Shown: piece after piece, positions 43,512-54,963 of the stretch
Numbering within the stretch: the stretch's first letter is position 1
Layout: each line of letters starts with the position of its first letter
The notes under the pieces: model-generated
Seen by the model: only the letters and a program-made list of their open reading frames with translations
The model's database searches: none
Told to the model about the DNA's origin: nothing
Assembly (NCBI GenBank): GCA_030847615.1
Contig: JAUMIR010000001.1
Span: 67,345,501-67,409,500 of the forward strand
DNA: 64,000 nucleotides
Reading direction: 5' to 3'
Source: Gambelia wislizenii
Taxonomy: Eukaryota > Chordata > Lepidosauria > Squamata > Crotaphytidae
Made by a program: the position numbers and the translations under genes

Positions 43512-44258
43512 TTGTCCTCCATGAATCCTGCTGTATTCCCCCACTGCTGGCACGCGTCACATCCTCTAAGGTCACAACGAGTCTCCCAACATGTGATCAA
43601 TGCTGGGTGCCTTGTTTCTGACCTCAGGGAACACGACAATGTCCTTATCAAGGACAATGAGGAAGAACAGCATGGACAGATTTCAGGGATAGAGCAGGGC
43701 ACCTTGAGAATACCACCGCAAGGAACAGCAGCTGCGAAGCCTCGGCGGAGGCGTGTGGTGGTGGGGGGGGACTCCTTGCTGCGGGGTACAGAAGCAGTGG
43801 TTTGTGGGCCTGACAAGATGTCTCGGGAGGTGTGTTGTTTCCCTGGGGCAAAGATCCGTGATGTGACGGAGAGGCTGACAAGACTCGTCAAGCCTACGGA
43901 TCATCACCCCTTCCTTTTGGTCCATGTGGGAACCAATGATACTGCAAGGCACAGCTTTCCCAAGATCAGAAGAGATTATGAGGCCCTGGGGAGGAAGCTG
44001 AAAGAAATGGATGCACAGGTTGTCATCTCGTCTCTTCTCCCAGTTGAAGGGCATGGTCCAGGAAGGGAGAGGAAAATAGCCAACGTAAACAACTGGCTCC
44101 GTAGATGGTGTCGCCAAGAACAAATTGGATTCTTGGATCATGGACTGCACTTCCATGAGGGGGGACTTCTGGCAAGAGATGGGGTGCATCTTACGACAGT
44201 TGGAAGAAACATTTTTGCTAACAGTCTCAAGAATTTGATCAGGAGGGCTTTAAACTGA
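43512..44258 (+). pseudogene. CR1 ORF1 with SGNH esterase domain
   Basis: A 248-codon open frame. Its C-terminal ~160 residues have all blocks of an SGNH hydrolase: GDSLLRG (nucleophile Ser) near residue 86, PGAKIRD, HVGTND near 139, and DGVHL (Asp/His pair) near 226. CR1 ORF1 proteins carry this esterase and assist retrotransposition. The frame is open to its stop, but the expected N-terminal zinc-binding/coiled-coil part is missing or frame-shifted, and no ATG is clearly the start (the first codon counted is TTG, with ATG three codons later). Confidence 0.85.
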
Positions 44259-44377
44259 GTCATATTGGGGAGGGAGACAGTATTCTGGAAGGCAAAAGGG
44301 CTGGAGAAAATAGTCAAACTGTCATAGAGGGAACAAGGCAAACAGCGCAAGGACCCAACAGTGGGAGGCAAAAAAAC

Positions 44378-46057
44378 TTGCACAGGCAGCAAGTAAAGGG
44401 AACACATAGTCTTAGATGTTTCTACACTAATGCACAGAGCATGGGAAATAAGCAAGAGGAACTTGAACTCCTAGCACTACAAAACAAATATGAAATAATA
44501 GGCATTACTGAAACCTGGTGGGATGAGTCACATGATTGGAATGTAGGAATAGAGGGGTATAACCTTTATAGGAGAAACAGGCCAAACAGGAAAGGAGGAG
44601 GAATAGCATTATATGTCAGGGATACTTACACCAGTGAAGAGATCCATGACATCAATACTGGAAGCCAGGTGGAGAGCATCTGAATAAAAATTAAAGGGGA
44701 GGGAAACAACAGGGATGTTATTGTGTGACTCTACTACAGACCCCCAAGTCAGATGGAGGAATTGGATTATGCCTTTCTAGAACAGATGAACACACATGCA
44801 GAAAGGAGAGATGTAGTAGTGATGGGTGACTTCAACTATCCTGATATTTGCTGGCAATCTAACTCAGCCAAAACTTCAAAGTCTAGCAAATTCCTTACAT
44901 GCCTGGAAGACAATTTCATGGTCCAAAAGGTGGAAGAGGCAACAAGGGGGTCAGCTATTTTAGATCTGATCCTCACCAACAGAGACGACCTGGTTAATGG
45001 GGTGCAAGTGGTGGGATCCTTAGGTGAGAGTTATGATGTTCTCCTGGAGTTTGTTATACAATGGAAAGGAGAAGCCAGGCATAGTCAGACACGCATTCTT
45101 GACTTTAGGAGAGCTGATTTCAATAAACTCAGGGAAATACTGGGGGTGATCCCATGGTCAGGAATACTAAAAGAGAAGAGACCTCAAGACGGATGGGACT
45201 TTCTCAAAAGGGAGATACTGAAGGCACAATTTCAAACAGTACCATTGAGGAAGAAAAATGGGAGGTGTCTCAAGAAACCAGGATGGATGACTAAAGAACT
45301 TTCAATGGAGCTAAGTTTTAAACGGAACAGGTATAGGAAATGGAAAAAGGGGGAAATCACCAAAGAAGAATTCAAACAGATAGCGGGCACGTGTAGGAGT
45401 AAAGTCAGAAAAGCTAAAGCACAGAATGAGCTCAAGCTTGTTAGGGAGGTTAAGAACAATAAAAAGGGGTTTTGGGGTATGTCCGCAGCAAAAGGAGGAA
45501 GAAGGAAATGATAGGGCCACTACGTGGAGAAGATGGCAAAATGCTAACAGGGGACAGAGAAAAGGCAGAATTACTCAACACCTTCTTTGCCTCAGTGTTT
45601 TCAGAAAAGGAAAAGAGGGACCAACCTGAGGAGAATGGAACAGAGGACACAATAGGGGAAATCCAGCTCAAAATAAGTAAAGTGGTAGTACAGGAATACC
45701 TTCTTAATCTAAATGAATTTAAATCTCCAGGACCAGATGAACTACATCCAAGATGTATTAAAAGAGCTGGCAAATGTAATCTCAGAGCCATTGGCAATAA
45801 TCTTGGAGAACTCTTGGAAAACAGGAGAAGTCCCAGCAGACTGGAAGAGGGCAAACGTTGTCCCCATCTTCAAAAAGGAGAAAAAAGAGGATCCCAACAA
45901 TTATCGTCCAGTTAGTCTGACATCAATACCAGGGAAGATTCTAGAGCAGATCATTAAACAGAGAGTCTGTGAACATTTAGAAGGCAATGCCATAATCACA
46001 AAAAGTCAACATGGGTTTCAGAGAAACAAGTCATGCCAGACTAATCTGATCTCTTTT
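44378..46057 (+). pseudogene. CR1 ORF2 (copy A), endonuclease and start of RT
   Basis: The APE-type endonuclease is visible: YTNAQSM, GITETWWDE, GGGIALYV, VVMGDFNYPDI, LDLILTN. Nonsense codons lie at 44681 (TGA where copy B has Trp) and at about 44728 (TGA for Gly), and frameshifts lie near 45470 and 45750-45900. The catalytic S-D-H of the endonuclease reads SYD here, so the copy is dead at two levels. The RT start includes KSPGPDELHP and ANVVPIFKKEKKEDPNNYRP before the interruption at 46057. Confidence 0.88.
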
Positions 46058-49055
46058 CATAGAATCATAGAATTGCAGAGTTGGAAGAGACCACGAGGGC
46101 CATCCAGTCCAACCCCCTGCCACGCAGGAAATCTTGATCAAAGCATCCCCGACAGATGGCCATCCAGCCTCTGTTTAAAGACCTCCAAGGAAGGAGACCC
46201 CACCACGCTCCGAGGGAGTGTGTTCCACTGCCGAACAGCTCTTACTGTCAAAAAGTTCCTCTTCATGTTGAGGTGGAATCTCTGTTCCTGGGGCTTGCAC
46301 CCATTGCTCCGTGTTCCAGTCTCTGGAGCAGCAGAAAACAAGCCCGCTCCATCCTCAGCCTGACATCCCTTCAAATACTTAAACAGGGCTATCATATCGC
46401 CTCTTAACCATCTTTTTTCCAGGCTAAACATACCAGGCTCCCTAAGTCTCTCCTCATAAGGCATCATTTCAAGACCTTTCACCATTTTAGTTGCCCTTCT
46501 CTGGACACGCTCCAATTTGTCAATATCCTTTCTGAATTGTGGTGCCCAGAACTGGACACAGTATTCTAAGTGAGGTCTGACCAAGGCAGAATAGAGTGGC
46601 ACTATTACTTCCCTTGATCTAGACACTATACTTCTATTGATACAGCCCAAAATCGCCTTGGCCTTTTTAGCTGCCGCATCACACTGTTGGCTCATGTTCA
46701 ACTTGTGGTCTACTAGGACTCCTAGATCCCTTTCGCATGTAGTCTCATTCAGCCAGGTCTCTCCCATCCTATATTTATGCATTTCATTTTTCCGCCCTAA
46801 ATGCAGTACTTTACATTTCTCCGTATTGAATTTCATTTTGTTAGCTTTGGCCCAGCTCTCCAGTCTATCCAGGTCATTCTGAATTTTGATCCTGTCCTCT
46901 AGGGTATTAGCTACTCCTCCCAATTTGGTGTCATCTTCAAATTTGATAAGTATGCCCCTAATTCCCTCATCTAAGTCATTGATGAAGATGTTGAATAGCA
47001 CTGGGCCCAGGACAGAACCCTGTGGCACCCCACTGGTCACATCTTTCCAAGACGAAGAGGAGCCACTGCTGAGCACCCTTTGGGTTCGGCCGGTCAACCA
47101 ATTACAAATCCATTGAACAGTTAACTTGTCTAGCCCACATTCTACAAGCTTGTTTGCAAGAATGTCATGGGGAACCTTGTCAAAGGCCTTGCTGAAATCA
47201 AGGTATGCGATGTCCACAGCATTCCCTTCATCTACCAAGCTGGTAACTTTATCAAAAAAAGAGATCAGATTAGTCTGGCATGACTTGTTTCTCTGAAACC
47301 CATGTTGACTTTTTGTGATTATGGCATTGCCTTCTAAATGTTCACAGACTCTCTGTTTAATGATCTGTTCTAGAATCTTCCCTGGTATTGATGTCAGACT
47401 AACTGGTATTGATGTCAGACGATAATTGTTGGGATCCTCTTTTTTCCCCTTTTTGAAGATGGGAACAACGTTTGCCCTCCTCCAGTCTGCTGGGACTTCT
47501 CCTGTTCTCCAGGAGTTTTAAAAGATTATTGCCAATGGCTCTGAGATTATATTTGCCAGCTCTTTTAATACTCTTGGATGTAGTTCATCTGGTCCTGGAG
47601 ATTTAAATTCATTTAGATTAAGAAGGTATTCCTGTACTACCTCTTTACTTATTTTGAGCTGGATTTCCCCTATTGTGTCCTCTGTTCCATTCTCCTCAGG
47701 TTGGTCCTCCTTTTCCTTTTCTGAAAACACTGAGGCAAAGAAGGTGTTGAGTAATTCTGCGTTTTCTCTGTCCCCTGTTAGCATTTTGCCATCTTCTCCA
47801 CGTAGCGGCCCTATCATTTCCTTCTTCCTCCTTTTGCTGCGGACATACCCAAAAAAACCCTTTTTATTGTTCTTAACCTCCCTAGCAAGCCTGAGCTCAT
47901 TCTGCGCTTTAGCTTTTCTGACTTTACTCCTACACGTGTTCACTATCTGTTTGAATTCTTCTTTGGTGATTTCCCCCCTTTTCCATTTCCTATACATGTT
48001 CCGTTTAAAACTTAGCTCCATTGAAAGTTCTTTAGTCATCCATCCTGGTTTCTTGAGACACCTCCCATTTTTCTTCCTCAATGGTACTGTTTGAAATTGT
48101 GCCTTCAGTATCTCCCTTTTGAGAAAGTCCCATCCGTCTTGAGGTCTCTTCTCTTTTAGTATTCCTGACCATGTGATCATCCCCAGTATTTCCCTGAGTT
48201 TATTGAAATCAGCTCTCCTAAAGTCAAGAATGCGTGTCTGACTATGCCTGGCTTCTCCTTTCCATTGTATAACAAACTCCAGGAGAACATGATCACTCTC
48301 ACCTAAGGATCCCACCACTTGCACCCCATTAACCAGGTCGTCTCTGTTGGTGAGGATCAGATCTAAAATAGCTGACCCCCTTGTTGCCTCTTCCACCTTT
48401 TGGACCATGAAATTGTCTTCCAGGCATGTAAGGAATTTGCTAGACCTTGTAGTTTTGGCTGAGTTAGATTGCCAGCAAATATCAGGATAGTTGAAGTCAC
48501 CCATCACTACTACATCTCTCCTTTCTGCATGTATGTTCATCTGTTCTAGAAAGGCAACATCCAATTCCTCCGTCTGATTTGGGGGTCTGTAGTAGAGTCC
48601 CACAATAACATCCCTGTTGTTTCCCTCCCCTTTAATTTTTATCCAGATGCTCTCCACCTGGCTTCCAGTATTGATGTCGTGGATCACTTCACTGGTGTAA
48701 ATATCCCTGACATATAATGCTATTCCTCCTCCTTTCCTCTTTGGCCTGTTTCTCCTATAAAGGTTATACCCCTCTATTCCTACATTCCAATCATGAGACT
48801 CGTCCCACCAGGTTTCAGTAATGCCTATTATATCGTATTTGTTTTGTAGTGCAAGGAGTTCAAGTTCATCTTGCTTATTTCCCATGCTCTGTGCATTAGT
48901 GTAGAGACATCTGAGACCATGTGTTCCCTTTACTTGCTCCCTGTGCAAGTTTTTTTGCCTCCCACTGTTGGGTCCTTGCGCTGTTTGCCTTGTTCCCTCT
49001 ATGACAGTTTGACTATTTTCTCCAGCCCTTTTGCCTTCCAGAATACTGTCTCCCT
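46058..49055 (-). mobile_element. CR1 LINE copy B, antisense, inside copy A
   Basis: A 2998-bp antisense CR1 that begins (5') in the inter-ORF region just after the ORF1 stop ('agggagacagtattctgg' on the minus strand) and ends with the CR1 tail repeat (46058 'catagaatcatag' is its reverse). It lies exactly between the two halves of copy A. No target duplication is evident, as is usual for CR1. About three T residues of the target may have been lost. Confidence 0.92.
46138..48948 (-). pseudogene. CR1 ORF2 (copy B), one stop from intact
   Basis: A single reading frame of 937 codons on the minus strand carries just one in-frame stop (TAA at 47520-47518) before the natural stop. By hand translation, the 47517-47241 stretch between the two open parts is open and in frame. 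The endonuclease keeps YTNAQSM, GITETWWDE, YYRPP, MGDFNYPDI and the catalytic SDHVLLEF. The RT keeps LDFSKAFDKVPHD (motif A), GVPQGSVLGPVLFNIFINDL (motif B) and, at the catalytic box, FEDDTKLGG. Copy A has FADD at the same place. A 12-bp in-frame duplication ('tgacatcaatac' on the minus strand, near 47400-47420) adds four residues. The initiation codon is unclear (TTG at 48948). Confidence 0.9.
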
Positions 49056-50251
49056 GATAAAGTTACCAGCTTGGTAAATGAAGGGAACGCTGTGGACATC
49101 GCATACCTTGATTTCAGTAAGGCCTTTGACAAGGTTCCCCATGACATTATTGCAAACAAGCTTGTAAAATGTGGGCTAGACAGGTCAACTGTTGAATGGA
49201 TTTGTAATTGGTTGACCGGCCGAACCCAAAGGTTGCTCAGCAGTGGCTCCTCTTCGTCTTGGAAAGATGTGACCAGTCGGGTGCTGCAGGGTTCTGTCCT
49301 GGGCCCAGTTCTATTCAATATCTTTATCAATAACTTGGATGAGGGAATTAGGGGCATACTTATCAAATTTGCAGATGACACCAAATTAGGAGGTGTAGCT
49401 AATACCCTAGAGGACAGGATCAAAATTCAGAATGACCTGGATAGACTGGAGAACTGGGCCAAAGCTAACAAAATGAAATTCAATACGGAGAAATGTAAAG
49501 TACTGCACTTAGGGCGGAAAAATGAAATGCATAGATATAGGATGGGAGAGACCTGGCTAAACAAGACTACGTGTGAAAAGGATCTAGGAGTCCTAGTAGA
49601 TCACAAGTTGAACATGAGTCAACAGTGTGATGTGGCAGCTAAAAAGGCCAATGCAATTTTGGGCTGTATCAATAGAAGTATAGTGTCTAGATCAAGGGAA
49701 GTAATAGTGTCGCTTTATTCTGCCTTGGTCAGACCTCACCTAGAATACTGTGTCCAGTTCTGGGCACCACAATTCAAAAAGGATATTGACAAATTGGAGC
49801 ATGTCCAGAGAAGGGCAACTAAAATGGTGAAAGGTCTTGAAATGATGCCTTATGAGGAGAGACTTAGGGAGCTGGGTATGTTTAGCCTGGAAAAAAGACG
49901 GTTAAGAGGCGATATGATAGCCCTGTTTAAGTATTTGAAGGGATGTCACGCTGAGGATGGAGCAGGCTTGTTTTCTGCTGCTCCAGAGACTGAAACACGG
50001 AGCAATGGATACAAGCTCCAGGAACAGAGATTCCACCTCAACATTAGGAGGAACTTTTTGACTGTAAGAGCTGTTTGGCAGTGGAACACACTCCCTCGGA
50101 GCGTTGTGGGGTCTCCTTCCTTGGAAGTCTTTAAACAGAGGCTGGATGGCCATCTGCCGGGGATGCTTTGATCAAGATTTCCTGCGTGGCAGGGGGTTGG
50201 ACTGGATGGCCCTTGTGGTCTCTTCTAACTCTACAATTCTATGATTCTATG
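49056..50251 (+). mobile_element. CR1 LINE copy A, 3' part
   Basis: It resumes copy A at 'gataaagttaccagcttgg' and ends in the CR1 terminal repeat 'attctatgattctatg' at 50251. Confidence 0.92.
49071..50171 (+). pseudogene. CR1 ORF2 (copy A), RT palm to C-terminus
   Basis: 366 open codons: LDFSKAFDKVPHD, then GSVLGPVLFNIFINNL (motif B changed from GVPQGS to RVLQGS), then FADDTKLGG with an intact F-A-D-D box. After these come YRMGETWLN, VRPHLEYCVQFWAPQ, and LRELGMFSLEKRRLRGDMIA near the end. The natural stop is at 50169-50171. It belongs to the ORF2 interrupted at 46057 and is not an independent gene. Confidence 0.9.
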
Positions 50252-50419
50252 ACAAGCAGCAGCAGTGCTGGGTAATACAGCAGGATGCATGTGAGGATAG
50301 CTGCTCATTCTCAGAACGGAGTGCTCCAGCAATGGGGGCAATCCAGGGCAGCTCTGGAGCCAGAATACTCTGCGCTGCCCTTGAGTTATCTCAGCCAGTG
50401 TAGATGAACCCCAAATCTG

Positions 50420-50545
50420 AGGACATAGACCAAGTCTTTGAAAGCTTATGCTACAACATTTTTTTCTCAGTTAGTCTCTAAGGTGCTACAAGATCCCTTT
50501 GCATACTGATATAGCAGACTTACATGGCTATGCCTTTGAACACTG
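50420..50545 (+). repeat. 'aagcttatgctacaac ... gtctctaaggtgc' repeat
   Basis: 'gaaagcttatgctacaacat', then 'ttagtctctaaggtgctac', then 'gcagacttacatggctatgc' is a block common in reptile DNA. Partial relatives are at 5090-5170 and 43230-43270. Class unknown to me. Confidence 0.5.
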
Positions 50546-51149
50546 CATCATGTATATTTTAGAAAACAAACTAAAAAAAAAAAAGAATCACAAAATAGGG
50601 AAGGCACTGGGAGAGGGAAATTGTGTCGCTCTTCACTAATTACCTCACAGACAGTCTCCAGTTAGTGTCTGTGGCTAACCAAATTCCATATACCAACAAG
50701 CATTTTATTTTGTGGAAAACATTACCTTACAAAATATTGATCTCAGACAATGGAATCTCCCAGCAAAAGAAAGATATAGCATATAGTAAATTGGAAACTC
50801 AGGCATATTTATTGTACACACACACATGCACACACACCTGTGCAATATTGTACATACACACAAAAGCCTGTGGAATATTGAAAATAAGGTGCATGGGCAC
50901 GAAAAGTCTAGATGAGGTGGGTTTTTTTTTATTATTCTCCACACCCATCCCCCTTCAAGTTGAGTTGTTCAGCAATTCTTTCCAGAGCTTGGAAAAGCAG
51001 CTGACATGGCCACTGTGCTAAAAATAAAATAAAAACAAGTAATATTCTCAAGTTCTCATTCTGTCATTTTGAACTGACCTGATCCTCCTGGATTAATCTG
51101 TAGTTTGGAATATATAGCTATCAATTAGATTTCACACGTTTTCTGAATG
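50546..51149. other. No recognised gene
   Basis: Intronic DNA with a short (CA)n patch at 50818-50836 and a T run at 50922-50931. The 132-codon plus frame (50623-51021) has no recognisable domain. Confidence 0.4.
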
Positions 51150-51610
51150 TTGAGGTGCAGCTTTTGGCTCTTAAAATGTGCTCATATGTATTTAAAGGTA
51201 TGTATTTTAGGATAAAACACATTTAGAAATGTGTACATTTAAGAAAAACATATCTTTGGAAATACATGTTTTGTAAGAAATATATTAAAAAATTATGAAG
51301 GAGAATTTCATTTGGTTAGCATCTTAATAAGAAGTTACAAAATTCATATTTCCCACATCAGTATGCGAACCAGGATGCAGATATCCTTTTCATATTTGTA
51401 CCTCTCAAAATGTTGCAGTGCAGTTTTCCAAACAAAAAACATACACAAATATGCATATATTACTGAAAAATGTACAAACACATTAAGGGAAATTGTTTGC
51501 AAAACATGGGTATAGTTGGCAAAATTACACTATGTGTATTTTTAAACAATATACAATTACAGAATGTGTATATTAAGGAAAAACACATGAAAATGTATAC
51601 AAATGTGAAT
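51150..51610. repeat. Degenerate A/T-rich quasi-repeat
   Basis: Irregular repetition of 'aatgtgtacatttaagaaaa', 'aaaacatatctttggaaat', 'aaaatgtacaaacacattaa' and 'gaatgtgtatattaaggaaa'. About 460 bp of related words at 25-45 bp spacing, similar in style to the arrays at 21.4 and 23.2 kb but with different words. Confidence 0.55.
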
Positions 51611-52493
51611 GCTGGCTTTTAAAAAAAATAAACTGCTGAGGAAACAGGATGAAACTAACTCAAGACTGGAAAAATTAAAAATGGAAAAAACCCTAAATTG
51701 ACTGATTTCTTAATCCCTGTCAAAATACATTTTCAAAGAGAAATGTTTATTGAAAAAATGGAGATGAATTTGGGAACTGGACAGAACAGGCATAAAAATG
51801 AACACACACCAAGCTGATACAAACTAGGAATATAATCATGTGTCCATCTCTGTTTCCCACACCTGAAAGTGTTGGATATGCCTGAGCATAGTAAAACAGC
51901 ATCCTCAATTTGTGGGAGATGGAATCTCACCAACTGTATCTTAGAGAGACATCCCTTGAGGCTTTATCCTTGAGGTTGAAATTGCAAGATGTGGGAGACA
52001 AGAGACTAGCACGGGTGAATCTCTGCTGAGTATGTGGACAGAGCACACTCTGTGTGGAGACAGTTAGTAGATGGCTTGTAGCCTTCTCATGTATAATAGG
52101 ATATAAATGTAGAGATAGCCTGTGCTCCTTAGAGAATGGGAGGCGACAGAACCTTTGCCCTGAGCTGCCTGGAAAGTCTTGTAACCATGGGAACAGCACA
52201 GGTGGCATGGCCTAATGAAGCTGTAACTGTCAGGCTTTGAGAATGAAGGAGCCCCCTGTGATTCTCAGGTCTGGAGGAACAGTGCTGTGGCCTTCATGGG
52301 AGTGGGTCAGAGATATTTTAGCACTGGAGCAACTATTCCTGCCTCAAGCAGGGGCTGATGGTGCAGTTCAACTCATCCCTTTGAAGCCCACTGTTTTGGT
52401 GACCTATGCCACATTCTGAAGTTTAAGCATAGGTCACATAGCAACATAATAATGACCAATTAAATAAATAGGTGTGTAGGTAAGAACCACATC
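51611..52493. other. No recognised feature
   Basis: Intronic DNA without a recognisable gene or repeat. Confidence 0.4.
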
Positions 52494-52615
52494 TTAGTGG
52501 CTGACCACATGCTTTGTACACGGAATGTCCCAGGTACAATTCCTGGCATCTACAGTTAGGGCTGGGGGGAAAGTCCTGTGTGAAACCCGAGAGAAGCACT
52601 CCCAGTCATTGCATA
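52494..52615 (+). mobile_element. tRNA-derived SINE
   Basis: 'cttagtggctgaccacatgc' (A box region) and 'ccaggtacaattcctggcat' (B box region), then 'gagaagcactcccagtcatt'. The same family occurs at 54600-54725 and 38316-38410. Confidence 0.7.
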
Positions 52616-52989
52616 ATGTGTGGCTATGGTGTCACTAAGGCTGGTGTCACCCTTCTACCCGATGATGTCTCCAGGTGTGGTTCGGACTCTCTGCAGTCCC
52701 CTAGTGCTGCCACTGATGTGTGGCATGACACCTGCACTTGTCATGGGGAAGGCACATCTAGTGAAATATGTCTCACATCAAAAGATGCTGCAGAGGACAG
52801 CCAAGAAGTAATAACCATTTGCCACAAGAGACCAATGGATATTGTTTAAAATGTGATGTCACACTCATGTGATTGCTGCACCACATTTATAGCACAATTC
52901 TCTGCATCTCTTCTCAGAAACAAGTTCAAATGTAAGTGTGTAATCCAGAGTTAGGCAAAATGTAGCCTTCTAGATGTCATTCAACTGCA

Positions 52990-53095
52990 ACTCCCATCAG
53001 GCCTACACATACCTGAGAGTAAGCTCCATTGACCATAATGGTACTTACATCTGAGTAAACATGCACATAATTCTGCTGCATGTACTCTTACTTGG
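52990..53095. repeat. Short interspersed motif family (copy 3)
   Basis: 'tgagagtaagctccattgac' and 'ctgagtaaacatgcacataa', as at 7310 and 43020. Immediately before it (52960-52990), 'caactgcaactcccatcagg' looks like one arm of a palindromic MITE. Confidence 0.55.
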
Positions 53096-53284
53096 GACCA
53101 GTTCTTTAAAGAATACTCTGCACCTCATTACCAGGATCCTTTGGTGGAAACCAAGACCCTTGAAGATAGTATAATACCAACATGCATTTGAAAAGTAGCT
53201 GTACATTTCAGTGTGTCTTTGATGTTTTACCCCACCAAATGAATGACAGGCTTAAAAGTGCATTCTCAATTAACCCTTGAGTTC

Positions 53285-53620
53285 ATAGTTGTTGTTAAGT
53301 GCCATCAAGTCGGCTTGGGCTTTTTGGCAATCCTATGGATGAGAGACCTCCAAGACTCACTGTTATTAACAGCCCTAATAAGGTTTTGCAAACTCAGACT
53401 TCTTTGGCTGACTCTATCTATGCATAATGTGGTTTTCCTCTTTTCCTACTGCCTTCCATTTTGCTAAGCATTATAATCTTTTCTAATAGGTCATGTTGTC
53501 TTGTGATATGCCCAAAGAAGAATAGCCTCAGTTTAGTCATTTTGGCTTTTACGAAGAGTTCAGGCTTGATTCGTTCTAGGACCCATTTATTTGTCTGTAA
53601 TACTTCTTGGTCTATAATGA
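53285..53620 (-). mobile_element. Bov-B (RTE clade) LINE 3' end, copy 2
   Basis: 'gttgttaagtgccatcaagt' then 'cttgtgatatgcccaaagaa' then 'gaatagcctcagtttagtca' follows the antisense Bov-B end seen at 26411-26720. Coding remnants are too degraded to translate. It lies about 190 bp upstream of the next host exon. Confidence 0.8.
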
Positions 53621-53805
53621 GTTTGTAATATGATGTAGTAAACCGATTGGCCTCAATACAGTTTTAGTGTTTTAGTGCTCTCCTCTCTATAACTTTCACT
53701 GTCATTTGCATCATAGAGAATGCTGAATTGTAGTACTGTATATGGAATTGGACTCTTGGATTGCCCCATGAGAGACTTTCCAACTCTAATATCCTCTTCC
53801 TACAG

Positions 53806-53914
53806 ATCATCTTTGAAGGTGTTCGTGGTACAGGCTCTGAGGGGGATATTGCCATTGATGATGTCACTCTAAAAAAGGGCGACTGTCCAAGGAAGCCAAT
53901 TGTCCCAAATAAAG
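53806..53914 (+). CDS. MDGA2: MDGA2-like exon: end of MAM domain
   Basis: A 109-bp exon between a strong acceptor ('cctcttcctacag') and donor 'gtgagt'. It enters in phase 0, matching the end of exon 37282-37406, and leaves in phase 1. It encodes IIFEGVRGTGSEGDIAIDDV, then TLKKGDCPRKPIVPNK. The FEGVRG strand and the G-D-I-A-I-D-D-V/I box are the signature end of a MAM domain, and the Cys closes a conserved disulphide. Adhesion/synapse role as for the other MDGA exons. Confidence 0.95.
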
Positions 53915-54963
53915 GTGAGTGCATATCCTTGTTATAGTGTATGCATGTTTGTACACCAAGTCCTAGGAAAATTGGAAAAGCTTTACATATCAGCATGAGA
54001 GGGAGGGGCATTCATTATTGATTAAGGTGTGCATACCTGTCTCATTTGATTACTTCACTATGCAAAGGTGGTGGCAGTGGCAGAGATACTATTTCTGGGG
54101 TGACTAGGTTTTTAATTTTGCAACACATAATAATGGAAGATTTATTGTTCATTAGAGTCTTTGCCACATTGGAGTTAGTTAGCTAAATTAGTTCTGGTTT
54201 TTTTTTTTTTAAGAAACCCCAGTGATAAGAAGGGGGAAGAATAATTAAGAGTAATAGCCACAAGACACAAACTAGGACATCTCTATTAATAATTATTAAC
54301 CTTTATTGATTGCAAGATACATCCTGAGGCAGAGAGGCCCCTTCTAAAATTATGAAGAAATATTTTCTGTATATATCTGTCTGAAATCACTCTCTGCCTC
54401 TTGACAGTCACAAAATCACTTATACCAGGGAAGAAGCCAGTTTTTCATTAACTTTTATTGATAGAATACATTCCAATGAGACTTACTTCAAAGAAAATAT
54501 GTTTAGAGCTGTGGTAAGTGAAATTCAGTTTGATGCTTCTGTTAAGTAATATTTAAAGTATTGAGAAGAACCACTGCTCAGTTTTAAAGGGCATACTTTT
54601 GCAGACAGAATGCCCCAGGATTTCTGCCTGGCATGTAGCATGTGATGGGAACATCTGTGGCTATTCGCTACCATTCCGAGTAGGCAGTACTGAGCTAGAT
54701 AAATAGTCTAACCTGGTATAAACTGCTACATTTTGCATATTATCTCATTAACAATTCTTCATGTAGTATATCTATACTATTTCATTCCTTAATGGTTGGT
54801 GAGGTCTTCAACCTACGTTTTCATAATATAGCTGCTTGCCTGGTATGATTCATTCCTAGGATTTCCTTTTATTCATTAGACTATCGACTCATTCCACAGT
54901 TACCTGTTTTGCAAGACATAGAAACTTTCTGTGATTTATCCTTCTTTCTTTCTTGTCCTACAG
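53915..54963. other. Last intron (1.05 kb)
   Basis: It is bounded by 'gtgagt' and a long pyrimidine tract ('ttctttctttcttgtcctacag'). It contains the SINE fragment at 54600-54725, a T run at 54193-54206 and a piece of the 'cattgagacttacttc' motif family at 54470-54510. Confidence 0.85.
54600..54725 (+). mobile_element. tRNA-derived SINE, body
   Basis: 'gcagacagaatgccccagga' then 'ggcagtactgagctagataa' then 'agtctaacctggtataaact' matches the body of the SINE family at 52494. It lies in the last intron. Confidence 0.65.

Larger units (their letters stand above)
43500..46057 (+). mobile_element. CR1 LINE copy A, 5' part
   Basis: This is the 5' portion of a CR1 that continues at 49056-50251. 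It holds ORF1 (esterase) and ORF2 from the endonuclease to the RT segment ending QTNLIS. It is broken at 'ctctttt' (46051-46057) by antisense copy B. Without B, copy A is about 3.75 kb. The true 5' end is uncertain. A weak upstream frame suggests ORF1 may extend before 43500 through a frameshift near 43610. Confidence 0.9.

Noticed and set aside
46156..46407. Plus-strand open frames across 46.1-47.1 kb
   Set aside because: They are antisense shadows of copy B CR1 ORF2. The same shadow recurs at 35683-36018 and 49902-50153.
43500..50251. A local inversion within one CR1
   Set aside because: Copy B contains sequence from both halves of A plus the sequence across the break, which an inversion could not supply.
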